From the NCBI GenBank assembly GCA_015711755.1, contig JACVIY010000008.1, positions 1 through 38,798 on the forward strand: a stretch of DNA of 38,798 nt, read 5' to 3'. This DNA is from Candidatus Geothermincola secundus. GTDB taxonomy: Bacteria; Actinomycetota; Geothermincolia; Geothermincolales; Geothermincolaceae. The notes beneath the pieces are model-generated. The model ran no database searches. It had not been told where the DNA came from and was given only the letters and a program-made list of their open reading frames with translations. The position numbers were made by a program, and so were the translations under genes. Below are positions 38,780 through 38,798 of this stretch, one piece after another. Each line of letters opens with the position of its first letter. Positions within the stretch are counted from its first letter, which is position 1.

Positions 38780-38798
38780 CTCCCAGCAGGCGAGGCGG

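Noticed and set aside
1-38798. CRISPR arrays, transposases, phage genes, classical toxin-antitoxin or restriction systems
   Set aside because: No direct-repeat arrays or corresponding protein motifs seen on either strand; the nucleotidyltransferase-like pair at 37255-38038 is the only toxin-antitoxin-like arrangement, and no antitoxin or HEPN motif was recognised

Overview
High-GC bacterial chromosomal window, probably actinobacterial (inferred from the GC-rich sequence, the Nif3 / zinc-ribbon coiled-coil / RNase HI operon and a bS22-type micro-gene). It carries about 37 protein-coding genes, with no recognisable rRNA, tRNA, CRISPR array, transposase or prophage. The content is mostly metabolic: acyl-CoA enzymes (HMG-CoA-synthase-like/DUF35 fusion, two thiolases, acyl-CoA dehydrogenase, enoyl-CoA hydratase, Nudix), Fe-S proteins, lipoproteins, a PAS-rich histidine kinase, a Cu-type P1B ATPase, rubrerythrin and a Nif3 operon. 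Most notable points: (1) an HMG-CoA-synthase-like/DUF35 fusion, translationally adjacent to a thiolase, in which every canonical HMGCS catalytic residue appears substituted; (2) two paralogous proteins (17300-18406 and 25564-26643), each an internal duplication of a ~180-aa module with one CxxC per module, one of them directly upstream of a PAS histidine kinase; (3) a 31-aa bS22/COX24-like ribosomal micro-gene at 12677-12772 that is absent from the ORF track; (4) a C-terminal YHS domain on the copper ATPase with a possible internal start; (5) a frameshifted partner gene after a nucleotidyltransferase-like gene. All family calls come from reading the translations; no database search was run.
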